DNA from: Saturnia japonica
Lineage: Eukaryota > Arthropoda > Insecta > Lepidoptera > Saturniidae
Direction: 5' to 3'
DNA length: 64,000 nt
NCBI GenBank assembly: GCA_033032175.1
Contig: CM065320.1
Coordinates: 10,602,001 to 10,666,000, forward strand
In this document: positions 45,336 to 55,898 of the stretch, piece after piece
How positions within the stretch are numbered: position 1 is the stretch's first letter
How the letters are laid out: each line of letters opens with the position of its first letter
The notes under the pieces: model-generated
Told to the model about the DNA's origin: nothing
Databases searched by the model: none
What the model saw: the letters and a program-made list of their open reading frames with translations, nothing else
Translations under genes and position numbers: made by a program

Positions 45336-48300
45336 GCGTGTCATACGGCATTTTTCAACACATTTGCGAGAAAACAGTAATAAACAGTTCAGTAAAAAAT
45401 AGGTAATGAAAGAAACTTTTTCGTTACATTAATTTTAATAACAAATATGTTTACAGATAGAAAATTTATAGAAAATTTTGAACAATTAATGAAGTTCAGT
45501 GAAATTTCCAGCTTTGGAAACTTAACTGACTAACTGATATTATTAATTTCACACGTAATTCATTCAAACAAGTCATCAAAACTTTTTTAGATAATGACTG
45601 AGTATTTCTTCTATGATATAAAATTTTTGTAAATCATTAAATATGACTCTCCTGATTTTAGCGGCAAAACACCATTTTCTGCAATTTGTGCTTTATTCAA
45701 GATATCAGATGGAGTAGATTTCATATTAATATCGGATTCCTCGCTTGAACTCATATTATCATTTTGTTTAAATCAGTCGGAAACAAAGAGAATACAATAC
45801 TACGTAAGAGTCGGAAAGTCACAACAATCTTTGACGTTTCTAATACGAAAAAGGCGTGTATTTGTAAATGGCGTCAGGTGCGCGTGGTGAAAATTAGTAC
45901 TACATCTTATCAAAAGCGGTTCCAATGAGGTTCAATCATTCAGCTTCTTTATTCTCGTAACGTAAAATACCTTGGTAGATTTATTATATATTTTTTAAAT
46001 GGAAATTTAACACTATACAACACAACTATTTTACCATTTACCGTTGTATGGTGCGTTATTTTTAACTTTCGAACAATAAAACAGGCTTCGCTAATGCATT
46101 TTTTTGAGCAAATGTGATGAAAACTTATTTTATTGTAGAAGGACTATATTATATGTATTTACGGTGCAATCTTAAGGAACGGAGCAGTAAATATAAAGGA
46201 CTAGCAATCCAGAAAACTGTAGGCACTTGCCTGAAATAATAATAATAATAGCAAGGAAAATGAAAACAACGATAGAGACTACACGGGTGCATTGGTGACG
46301 GCCAAGTTAGTCGAATTAATTTAACACTGGTAAAATCGTGCGTCACAGCTAGTAATAATAAAATAAAATTACGTTTTATATTGCTATTAAATCATATTAA
46401 AGGATCATTTTTAAATGTCCATTACATTTGATAATTTTTAAACATTCTCCATTTTCAATTTTGACCGCGTCAATTTATTGTCACCCTAAAATGTCCAATT
46501 TGTCCCTCACACTTTTCTGTGCTCAATAATTAGCGTTCAATTTAGGTTCTTGAATGACTCAATATCTGAATAGTCTTTAAACGATTTCATGCGAGAAATT
46601 AAATGGAACGACAGTCGATTTTGTTTTTATAATAAAAGAATAAAAATATTTTGATTTGATAATTTGTGTCATAACTAGAGATGGACTGAATGTGGTTTAT
46701 ATTAAACTCGAGCTTTGGTAGAATATTCGGCACAAAATTTTGTCGCTAAAAATATGTTAAAAATTATTTACGCTGCGCTTGCCATTTCTCTCATGCGCCT
46801 CTTGCATACTTCTCCCCTCGGTCAAAGTCAACATAAAAAGGATTCAAGTAGCTACAATACCCAATTTACTCGATGGAGCCAAATCGTGATACTTACATAC
46901 CGCCGACTTCGAGCGATATTGTATCTGCGCCTGCTTCTTGTCAACCAAAACCTTTAGCACTAGCAATTTTGACCATACATCAACCTCATATTTCCAGCAT
47001 ATTCTGTTTTTCTCCAAGTGGAAAATCTATGACCCATACTTTATACAAATTCATGAAGCCTTAGTATAAATTATAGCATTGGATAATCAACCGTTAACAA
47101 TGTTGGGAGACCATGTATTTAATCTAACAAGTATTTACTAATAAAAATCAGGATTCAAGTAGTTATACAAGAGATTTACGAAAAATTTGAAATATCATAC
47201 CTATAACGATTGAAATGTGAATGATGCCGAGGATCTATTTGAACAGTTTGTTGTGTTCTTGAGTTTCCCTGTTGATTGGGTTAATTAAGACTTTTCTCTA
47301 TAATCTGTATCATCGTCCTTTGATTGGGCATTGGGGAAAAATATTGTACCTATTATTTCATTGCAATATTTGTTTTATTAATTGTTTCTAAAACTGTGAA
47401 ACTAATTCATCAATTTATTTCTTTTGCATTACATACTTTTGTACGGATATTCGGTTAAACCGAATGTTTGCCGAACTTTAGGCCATTTCTAATCATAACA
47501 CAGTTTGGGGATTTTTCGTGTTAAATGTAAGCAACAAAAGTTATAAATTAGTTTTCCGGACACGACTCTAACGATTTGGTTGACAGTTTGTATTTAGATA
47601 ATGTTTTATTGTGCATTTTAAACCAGACCGGTTTTTTTTCATCGGTTAAAGCTCGTTCTCTTAGATATCATTATGGATATAAGTCAGTCATTACTGAAAT
47701 TAAATACAAGATTTTACAATATTGGGTTAACAGAGATTTTTGAAATTTTATAGCATCGACCAATAAAAAAACCTTATTTTTATGGTATTTGATGAGTAAA
47801 ACTTTATATTTACTGCGACATTGAGGTTTTATTTAACTAGGCTAAAGATAAACTTAATTAAGAATTAATGGAAGAGATAGTCAAAATAATAATAATAGAT
47901 TTGCGATCGAACACTTACTAAAGATAAAGTGCAATGGCATCAAAGAAAAGTCAATGCTTGTATTTAAAACGAACCAATTAGGGGGAAGCAATGCAGAGCA
48001 ACAGATAGGGAGAGATCTTTTCGAAAGAACCGTAATTCTATTAAATGATTAAATAATTCAAGCAAGTTCAAAGGAGATGCGCTTTCACAAGCAAAACGAA
48101 CCAAATAACTTCGTGAATGGAAACGAGGGAGAAAAAACGTGGACGAGTTCGCTTAGCGTTGTGACTGACAATACGATTAATGTCGATGATAGATATTAAT
48201 AAATATTGTGGTTTTGAAAAATGTAATAAAATAGAAAAATGACATGCACTGTACCTCAGACATAAGTGGTCATTCAGACCTGTTGCCATCTTTATCAAAT

Positions 48301-48722
48301 ATCTATAGGATTGTAGTTCTCTGTATGATGCGTACTGATTGGTTACCAACTTTAGTTTTATAGTGGCACCATAGTATGTACCAGATAGTAAGCACCGGTC
48401 GTCACCGTCATACTGGTCTGTAAGCCTTTAGGCAGACAGACTTTTACCCGCTGATCCCGAAGCGCTACAAACTGAAAGAGAGTCACTGCGACGGATTTAT
48501 CACCATATGCATGATGGTTACAGATCTCTACCATCCTACTTGATTACTGGATATACACCGGCTGATCCTGGAACGCGTGATCCTATCGTCCATGTTAATA
48601 ATTATTTAAAAAATATCTATTTATTTGTAAATGTTTGGAATTCATCTATAGGTAAGTATTAGTTGATTCTTATTTTGTTTTTATAAATTGTTACACTTGA
48701 TTAAATAAAAAACATTTTTCCT
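45336..48722. other. Unassigned AT-rich sequence
   Basis: More than 3 kb without a supported feature. Open frames of 60-93 codons (for example 46715-46957 and 48068-48349) have no recognisable motif. Near 48320-48360, GATTGGTTACCAACTTTAG faintly resembles the end of the CR1 tail at 35.0 kb. Confidence 0.4.
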
Positions 48723-48845
48723 ATTGTACTGGTTGGCTACTACACTCAAGTTGAAAATATATCGCCCCTATGGGCTTAGCGTGTTACCTATCTTAGGCCT
48801 CATCGTTATATAACATAAGATGAGAATGTGATCAAACGCTAAATC
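48723..48845 (+). mobile_element. tRNA-derived SINE, family 1, 3' part only
   Basis: TTGGCTACTACACTCAAGTTG, AAAATATATCGCCCCTATGG and TTAGCGTGTTACCTATC match the body of the family 1 SINE downstream of the tRNA-like head, which is missing here. Confidence 0.5.
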
Positions 48846-49992
48846 TATAAACTATTTTTATAGATTTAAGTTATAGCATAAATAAAAAAGAAAATAACGA
48901 ACTTTACGTAAATAATATGTCAAAATATTTTTACTAAAATTATAACTATACAAACATTAATAATTTATTGATTTTTATCGATATAGTAAAGTCTCAACAC
49001 ACAAGTAAATTGCTGTGTGCTGTGTTACTGCTTTTCAAACGAAGATGCCGGTGCAATAATATGCACAGCGTAAATTAAACAAATTTAGCTTATAAGTTAA
49101 TACTGTCTGATTTCCTAAATAACTTGAAAAAAGACTGTATGAATATAGAAATGAAGTTTACAAGCTTTTAACAATATTATACAGTTTCTTAAAGCATATT
49201 AGGTTTTACAATAATTGTGATTTAATCTACTAATATCTTAAACTCTCTTTACATTTAATACTTCGTCAAATAATAATCGTAATAGATATAGACTTACTAG
49301 TGGTGCACCTGAGGTTCAGCACGACTTTGATACGCAGTAGGTACTTATTTATATTCTGTACTTTTATTTTAACTTTTATTACTGACAATTCATATAATCT
49401 ATGAAATGAGAAATGAAATATATGTTGTAAATATCCCGTGTACAAAATTAAATTCAAATCAGTTGAGAACTTTTTTTAAACAATTCAATTATTTAATATA
49501 AACCTATCAATTATGGAATGGAATGACGTATGCTTCCCGTGTACAAAATTCGATAAGAAGGATGACAATTGATGAAAATAAAATTATGAAAAAACTTTTT
49601 TTGTCATTTTCTATAAGTAATATAGAAAATTGTTATAGTTAACCCATTCATTATGGAATAACCGATTAAAAACCGATTAAGAATTAAAAAATTCCGATTT
49701 TTTCACGATTTCTAAAAGTATTAGGTCTGGAAAATTCTTATAGCCTATCAACTGACCAATAACATATGGTTTCTGTGTACACAACATTTCATAAGGATCT
49801 GTCAAGCCGTTTTGAATTAAATCCGGATATGCAAACAGACACACAGATTAAAAAAATATATATTCGTGATGATCAGTGTCCTTTGTAAAGCATGTATGTA
49901 TGTATATCGGGAGATTTCAAAAGAAATTGTTAAAAAAAAATCTACATTGTAAATTGAAGCACTTAACACCACTTGTACTTATCATTAGGAAA
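48846..49992. other. Unassigned AT-rich sequence
   Basis: Around 49520-49860, CCCGTGTACAAAATTCGATAAG and GTGTACACAACATTTCATAAGG hint at two degenerate copies of one dispersed repeat. No gene was seen. Confidence 0.35.
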
Positions 49993-50534
49993 TCTATACA
50001 ATTCATTAAATTGAAGTGTCTGTTTGTACCTAATGTCAAAATAACAGCTTTTTACTAAATGCATATGAAATTATATACAATACCTACTTATAACAAAAAA
50101 CCCCTTTTTATCCATTTTTATCTGTCTGCCCGTCTGTTTGTTCCGGGTAATCTTCGAAACGGTTAGACCGACTTTGACGGAAGTTTCACTGGCAGATTTC
50201 TCATGTTATTAGGAGGGTACTTTTAAATTAGAAAAAGTTGTAGGATATTTAGCAAATAAAAAAAATACTGGTCATGGTGAATCAATTCGGGTGTTTAAAT
50301 GGCTTACCCTGAGTAAACCATAAGGAATATATCAAATTAATGTACTACATAATTCTAGACATTAAGCAAACCTACAAAAAATTTAGCGAGAGTCTTATAT
50401 ATGTATCTTCTAAGGAATACCTACAAAAAGCATTTTTGTCCTTAAAATAACCGGGAGCGAGCGAGAAGATTCGCGCGAGTGCCCGATCGATGGTATTTTG
50501 TAATACACGTGAGCGAAGCCGCGGGCACAGCTAG
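49993..50534 (+). mobile_element. Helitron-like repeat, family A, copy 7
   Basis: Complete ends: TCTATACAATTCATTAAATTG at the 5' side and GCCGCGGGCACAGCTAG followed by T at the 3' side. GTCTGTTTGTTCCGGGTAATC, CTGGTCATGGTGAATCAATTC and GGCTTACCCTGAGTAAACC lie between. Serves as a reference copy for the family. Confidence 0.7.
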
Positions 50535-50639
50535 TATCACAAATATAAAAAGTTTGCGTAAGTACATAATAATTGTATTCTTATTCCGATTGTAGTACCT
50601 ACAATAACTTTTTACCCGATGTAATTATTCTTAGTAAAT

Positions 50640-50957
50640 TTCCTAGATTTCTTAATATATATATAAATATATAAATGGATAAATAACTGAGTGACTGACA
50701 TATCAACGCACAGCCCGAACTCCTGGACTAGGACCGTGAAAATTTGCATGCGAATTCCTTTTACACTGTAGGTGAGCACTAAGGAAGGATTTTTGGTACT
50801 ACAACTAACTGGTAAGGTGGTCAAAAAGGGAATGAAAGTTTGTATGAAAATCCGCCATTTTAAAGATTATGAAAATTGATCTTTAGCAGTTCTGTTCATA
50901 ATGAGACATGTCTCAACTATGACGTGAGTGAAGCGGCGGGAAAAGCGCTTGTATAAT
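50640..50957 (+). mobile_element. Degenerate short dispersed repeat
   Basis: GAGTGACTGACATATCAACGC, GACCGTGAAAATTTGCATG, CACTAAGGAAGGATTTTTGG and GTGAGTGAAGCGGCGGG have the general layout of lepidopteran CTAG-type repeats. The terminus is changed (GCGCTTGTATAAT). Confidence 0.4.
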
Positions 50958-51570
50958 AGAAGGCAAAATAATAATAACATTTTGCTAGTCTGCATAATTA
51001 GGTGCTTAGAATCCAATTTTTCATTTTACCACGTCAAAAGTTCAATGTAATCAGGTGTTTTTTTTATTATAAAATTACGAAACAAACTCCTCGTTCAGTA
51101 CCAGATAAAAAGGTTTTTATCTCCCGCTACCCGATCGTTGATGTAAATAACGAACTCATTTCTTGTGGTTTTACGAGGGTAAAAGGAAAATTATTTTATA
51201 ATTTCTTTTAACAGTTTCAATACAAAACGGGGCAGGATAATGTTTCTTTTTACGTTTTATTAAAATCTTTTTAGTATCATATTTTTAATAAGGATGAGAT
51301 TTTAATTGGGATTCGAGAAAGTATTAACTAAACATTAATATACAAGATATTATATACTATACTAGATATATACAATATGTTTACATTTTTATATATATTT
51401 ATACTGTATTGTATATTGTATTTATTAATATACTAGATATTATATGCAAGACAATATGTTCGTGACTAGGCCTTAAAAATAGATAATTTCCATTGAGTTT
51501 TAAAAAAACCACGGTGAGTAAACAAATTTATACTAATATTATACAGCTTGGTCTAAATCTAGATTAGATC
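50958..51570. other. Unassigned AT-rich sequence
   Basis: No gene was recognised. A 69-codon frame (51002-51211) lacks motifs. Confidence 0.35.
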
Positions 51571-51700
51571 CATACTAATAATATAGAGCAAAGATTGTTT
51601 TTGTATGTTTTTTTGTAACGTGCTAACTGTCTGGAACTACCAATCAAATTTTGAAAAAATATTGTTGAACTAATTAGACCGTTTATTGAAGAAGGTTACG
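51571..51700 (+). mobile_element. Short dispersed repeat, family Z
   Basis: CATACTAATAATATAGAGC, TTTTTTTGTAACGTGC and CTGTCTGGAACTACCAATC correspond in order to the copies at 36.7 and 45.1 kb. Confidence 0.35.
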
Positions 51701-51746
51701 CTTTACGCTTTACGCTACGACTCTATGGACCAGATCAGTAACCAAT

Positions 51747-51961
51747 AATCGGTTGGCAGCGTGAACAGATTCCGCGTCGAACGACGTGAGTTCGAATCCC
51801 TGCAATGAACCTAGGATTTCGGTTAAGGAAAACGTCGTGATGAAACCATAGCACGGTGGTAGGGCTTTTTAATACCCGCCTGGCTAGCTACCACCCTCAA
51901 GATGAAAATCTCTCGTCAAACATCAACAGGTGTGTTTCGGCAGATGCACTTGAGAGGCAGT
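51747..51961 (+). mobile_element. tRNA-derived SINE, family 1, left part of split copy
   Basis: GTTGGCAGCGTG and GACGTGAGTTCGAATCCC start the copy, followed by GAACCTAGGATTTCGG, CATAGCACGGTGGTAGGGC, CGCCTGGCTAGCTACCACCC and TTTCGGCAGATGCACTTGAG. It stops at GGCAGT (51956-51961), where another element is inserted; the SINE resumes at 53152. Confidence 0.8.
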
Positions 51962-52418
51962 AAAATGAGCGCGGACCCGAAGCGGAGCCGGCCGCCTATT
52001 ATACAATGTGCTACGTCAATCTATACAGAGCGGGACCGCGCACCGAGGGCGCGAACGCGACGGAAACGATTCCCTCGTACTCTGTATATAACCGACGGCG
52101 GATAACACGCTACGGTAACCAGCTGTCTGGAAACCAGTGCGTGCGAGCCCCTCTCACTACGTGCGACCAACCCTGTTCACACCCGAAACTACTAGGCGTG
52201 AAGAGGGCGAAACATCAAGGTACACACACGCAGTGAGGTGCCTGCTGGTAGGCGCGGCGATGACGTAGCACGGAGCGGAATGGACTGGGTCGCTGGCGGG
52301 TTGAACTTAGTGAAGATGCGAAGAAATGACACACAGGCACCACAATAAAATTTGCTGTATTCTTCAAGACAATACACTTTGTTAATACTATATCTTCTGG
52401 GTACGGTTACTTCCAGTT

Positions 52419-52450
52419 TCTTGAGTCTTGAGTCTTGAGTCTTGATTCTT
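52419..52450. repeat. 7 bp tandem repeat (TTGAGTC)n
   Basis: About four copies of TTGAGTC, the last with one substitution, within the transcribed part of LTR-like element copy 3. Confidence 0.9.
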
Positions 52451-52492
52451 CAATTTGTGGTACCCGTGTGCGCTCGTTTGCCCCGGCAGAAT

Positions 52493-52505
52493 GCCTTTTA
52501 TATGG
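52493..52505 (-). promoter_or_regulatory. TATA box of LTR-like element copy 3
   Basis: The minus strand reads CCATATAAAAGGC, a strong TATA box. It is preceded by GC-rich sequence with GCGGTTAACGG, and GGTACC lies about 35-40 nt downstream, as at the 14.0 kb copy. Confidence 0.55.
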
Positions 52506-53151
52506 TTTGCCGGAGAGCGAGACGGACGATGGCGTCTCTATCCGTACTGCTCATCACCAAATTTGGGTGTGGTCCGTTAACCGCGGTAATGCGCAGTGGT
52601 TGCAATATTGCTGTCTCTGTCTATTATTATTATTACTTGTATACAGAATACAATAAATTGTTAATATCTCTAATTACAGTTATTCAATTACAATAAAAAC
52701 TATTTCACATTAATGTAGACATAAATACCTATTCAAAAACACTAACTTTAACATTATAGGTTAATAAACACGGGAGATATAAAGCATTAAACATTGCAAC
52801 CTTAAAACGTCTTGTGACTCGTTATATACGTACTATTTGAGCTTACACACGTTATAAAATACATACGGAAGGCTATTCTACTTATATCACGCGAAACATT
52901 ATGTATAATTTTTACAAAATATGAATTATTGACAATATATTATTTTAGTACTTTACGTGATTATTTTTATTAGATTACATACATTTTCATGACTTATATA
53001 CTGTCTTTACATACCTACGCGCTATAGTAACATATTTAAAACATTACAAACATTTAATTATTGATCGTTTGTGCAAATTATTCATCCTTACAACTTATAT
53101 TTACAAATGTTATTCTTATATCATTACGCTTAGGCTTATGCGTCGCTAACA

Positions 53152-53195
53152 GGCAGTTTTCCACTAGGCTTAGCTGTCTGTAATCATTTTACCTC
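53152..53195 (+). mobile_element. tRNA-derived SINE, family 1, right part of split copy
   Basis: After the repeated GGCAGT the sequence TTTTCCACTAGGC ... AATCATTTTA aligns with AGTTTCCCCATTAGGTG ... ATCATTTTGAG of the 16 kb SINE copy, showing continuity with 51747-51961. Confidence 0.65.
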
Positions 53196-53342
53196 AAACA
53201 AGATGTAAAAGTAATACCAAATTCAATTTTATGTGTAACCCTTTAATGGTAAGATTACGAAAATGAAGCTAAGAAAGATTATGATAATTTATAACATTGT
53301 ACGACCGAGCATATAATAATCATCATCATTATTAATAATGAT

Positions 53343-53696
53343 GAATATTAATACGTGAAGCAAAAACTTTATACCCCTTTTTAAGCGTATTGCGTATACG
53401 GAAAACTGTGAGAATTGGCATGGTTAAAATTTATATGGAGAAGGAGTGCAGAAAGCTAAAGTTTATGTATAATATCTAATACTAATAATATATTTAAAAA
53501 AAAATTAATACTGTGAATCCTATCCCGACGAGTGCCATTGAACTTAGACCCCCCAAAATATTGACATTGTCACTCAATGAAAAGTGACAGCAAGTGATGT
53601 AATATTCATTATTTAGGTTCATACTGCAAATTTCGAACAGATAATAGTCTTATTAAAAAGTCGCAGGTCGAATTTCGATCATTGGGCGATCGCTAG
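53343..53696 (+). mobile_element. CTAG-ending Helitron-like repeat, family Y, copy d
   Basis: It starts GAATATTAATACGTGAAGC and contains CATGGTTAAAATTTATATGG, GTGCCATTGAACTTAGACC and AAAGTGACAGCAAGTGATG. It ends GGGCGATCGCTAG followed by T. It has both ends and is the best sense-strand copy. Confidence 0.65.
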
Positions 53697-54699
53697 TAAT
53701 AATAATAATACATAATACTAAACTAGGTAAAACTGTAATGTACAATCCAATGATGATAGGTTGTTTCACTGAAATCCATTTCTGTTACAGGTCACTATAA
53801 TTTGTATAGTTTTGTCATTATTTGTCAATCATATTGCATGTTTCGTTGTGACAGATATTTTTACGTAATTTCTCGATCGATTGTACCTAATATTGTCGTT
53901 TTATAACAAGTTAAGTACAAGACTTGCTATTCTTGTTAAGAAATTGCAAATTACGCTTTCTTTTTGAATAGATTTTTGCAAATATATGTCTTACGAAAGA
54001 GTACGTTTAAGTGTATATTAAATTGTTTACTTATAGGACACATTAACAATATTAATCTGGGCATTTGCATCCTTCTAAGTCCTAAACACCTCTGAAAGTT
54101 AAAATTAGCAATCATGTACTTTTGTCAAGCAAGTCTATTATTTATGCAATTCTTCTTTATAGCTGTACTATTTAGTTACGCCGATTTCTCTAATTTATTA
54201 TGAAACTAATTTTAGTGGTAATGTATTCTTGTAGTTTCTCGGTGATTTTCACGTTTAGATCTTTTAGTAGTTTTTAATACTCTAATTCTTAAACAATCTT
54301 TTCGCAGATACGCTGATAAAAACATTATAAGACATATACGTAGATATTAAAAATGAGACTATCAAAATGCTCATGTCGCTATAAGACTACAAAAATAAAA
54401 ATTGTTATATCAATATCTACAATACGTTCTATTAGAAAACGATACAGTATTTTATGTAGTTGTAAAAGCAAAAAAAATATCTAGGGATATGTTGAGCATA
54501 CAGCAACGGGTTAACCTTATAGATAGACACGCACCAGGCTTGTCGCATGTACAAGCACATCAGACCCCTGCAGGCTATAAATCCACGCGTATTTAATGAG
54601 TTTCCTCCGTCGTTAAGCGTCGGTCCCCTGGCAATAATACAGCGCTATCATCGCACGACATTATCTGAAATGTTTCTGAAACATATGTGACGAGAGCAT
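53697..54699. other. Unassigned AT-rich sequence
   Basis: No gene or clear repeat was seen. Confidence 0.4.
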
Positions 54700-54719
54700 C
54701 TACGAAATGGCTTGTTTTT

Positions 54720-55075
54720 TGGTAAATTATGAAGTACACCGAAAAAGGAACGCGTTGGGTAATGCCCACTGACTTTATTTTACAACAAACGATAAAATAA
54801 TTATATCTGTGAACTTACTGGACTCCAGAACCATAGTTTTATGGTAATCTCCATCTAGGAACGAACAAAGAAGTTCGCTACGTCTCATACCTTTGCCGTA
54901 CTGTAAAGTTGTGGAACTGTCTCCCAGCCAGAATGTCATTTCTACAACATGAAGTCCTTCAAAGGTAACGTGAAGAGATATTTGAGCAGCCATGGCAGCG
55001 AAAATTGGTTATGAATTTTAAATCTCTCGATAGTCGACGACGTTGGATTGCACTGTGTTTCCCACCACCTACATT
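54720..55075 (+). pseudogene. CR1/jockey-type LINE ORF2 C-terminus, decayed
   Basis: In shifting plus-strand frames the sequence gives R-T-V-K-L-W-N-C-L-P-A-R and F-K-G-N-V-K-R-Y-L. The ...R.V.LWN.LP.. and FK..V.RYL motifs close many insect LINE ORF2 proteins. A tail resembling those at 9.7 and 20.5 kb follows (CTCGATAGTCGACGACG, GTTGGATTGCACTG). Several frameshifts and stops are present, with no reverse transcriptase domain. Confidence 0.65.
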
Positions 55076-55131
55076 ACCGTCACTTTACAGCGCTACAATG
55101 AAAACATAAACGAGAATTACTATAAGTATTA

Positions 55132-55383
55132 CTGTATACGGGAGGTAGGTATACTATCCTAAGTCCATTATTTAATTAATATATAATAATATATTTTTGT
55201 AATAAAAATAATTATTTTTTTCTAACAACAAATAATCTATTACTCAGAATTTCATACAATTATGTACTCCAGTGATAATAATTGAGTAGATTTTTTTAAT
55301 GCAAAAATATGTTTTTAAATGGATAATAATAATGAAATAATAGTTACATAATGGATTTAGGATAGTATACCTCCCGTATACAG
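55132..55383. mobile_element. 252 bp MITE with TA target duplication
   Basis: The ends are inverted: CTGTATACGGGAGG...TATACTATCCTAAGTCCATTAT (55132-55171) against its near-complement (55349-55383). They differ by a 4 bp AGGT duplication in the left arm and one substitution. TA lies on each side (55130-55131, 55384-55385). The interior is AT-rich and non-coding. The TA duplication suggests Tc1/mariner affiliation. Confidence 0.85.
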
Positions 55384-55539
55384 TAAATATTTTCTTAATG
55401 GCGAATGCCAAGATCCAAGTTAAAAACCAAAATAGTTCTGCACCCAGGTTCTAACTCCAGTTATAATGTGAAATTTGGCATGAAAAGCAGGGATATTATC
55501 GAATAGTTCGAAGTATTGTATCTATTAATTATACAAAAT

Positions 55540-55710
55540 ATTATCTGTTGCCTACGCGCTTCGCTGGGTGATAAAACGATAAAAATAATTTAAGTATTCA
55601 TAGAACATAATCCACTTCTATGCCAAATTTCATTAGAAATCATCCAGCCACTTAGGCATAATTGAAAGTTCATGTCCTTTTCCATTTTGTAAAATTTATT
55701 TTATTATATA
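55540..55710 (+). mobile_element. Short dispersed repeat fragment
   Basis: CTGTTGCCTACGCGCTTCGC, TATGCCAAATTTCATTAG and AATCATCCAGCCACTTAGG have the layout of common lepidopteran dispersed repeats. Family unknown. Confidence 0.35.
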
Positions 55711-55898
55711 AAAAAAGAAAAATTAAGCGATTAACGACAAATGTAGTAAATTTTTATTTTTACCGTCCTATGTTATATTCTATTGCAAACTCGACTCTAA
55801 TGCTATTTTAAATTCCATCTCGTCCAGTCTTTTGATCGCGATTGAAGGCTGAACATTTAAACAAACGTACTTTCAAATTTTTATAATATATTTAAATA

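Larger units (their letters stand above)
51962..53151 (-). mobile_element. LTR-like element copy 3, inserted into a SINE
   Basis: On the minus strand it starts TGTTAGCGACGCATAAGCC and ends GCGCTCATTTT. Exact GGCAGT duplications (51956-51961 and 53152-53157) flank it and the SINE sequence continues on both sides, so the limits are secure. Minus-strand order: AT-rich U3-like part, TATA box (CCATATAAAAGGC, 52493-52505), GGTACC, a 7 bp tandem (CAAGACT)n, then a U5-like part matching about 5060-5484. No retrotransposon genes are present. Open frames inside (51902-52105, 52006-52236, 52442-52696) are incidental. Confidence 0.75.

Noticed and set aside
48068..48349. 93-codon minus-strand frame
   Set aside because: No motif or homology recognised, and no supporting context.
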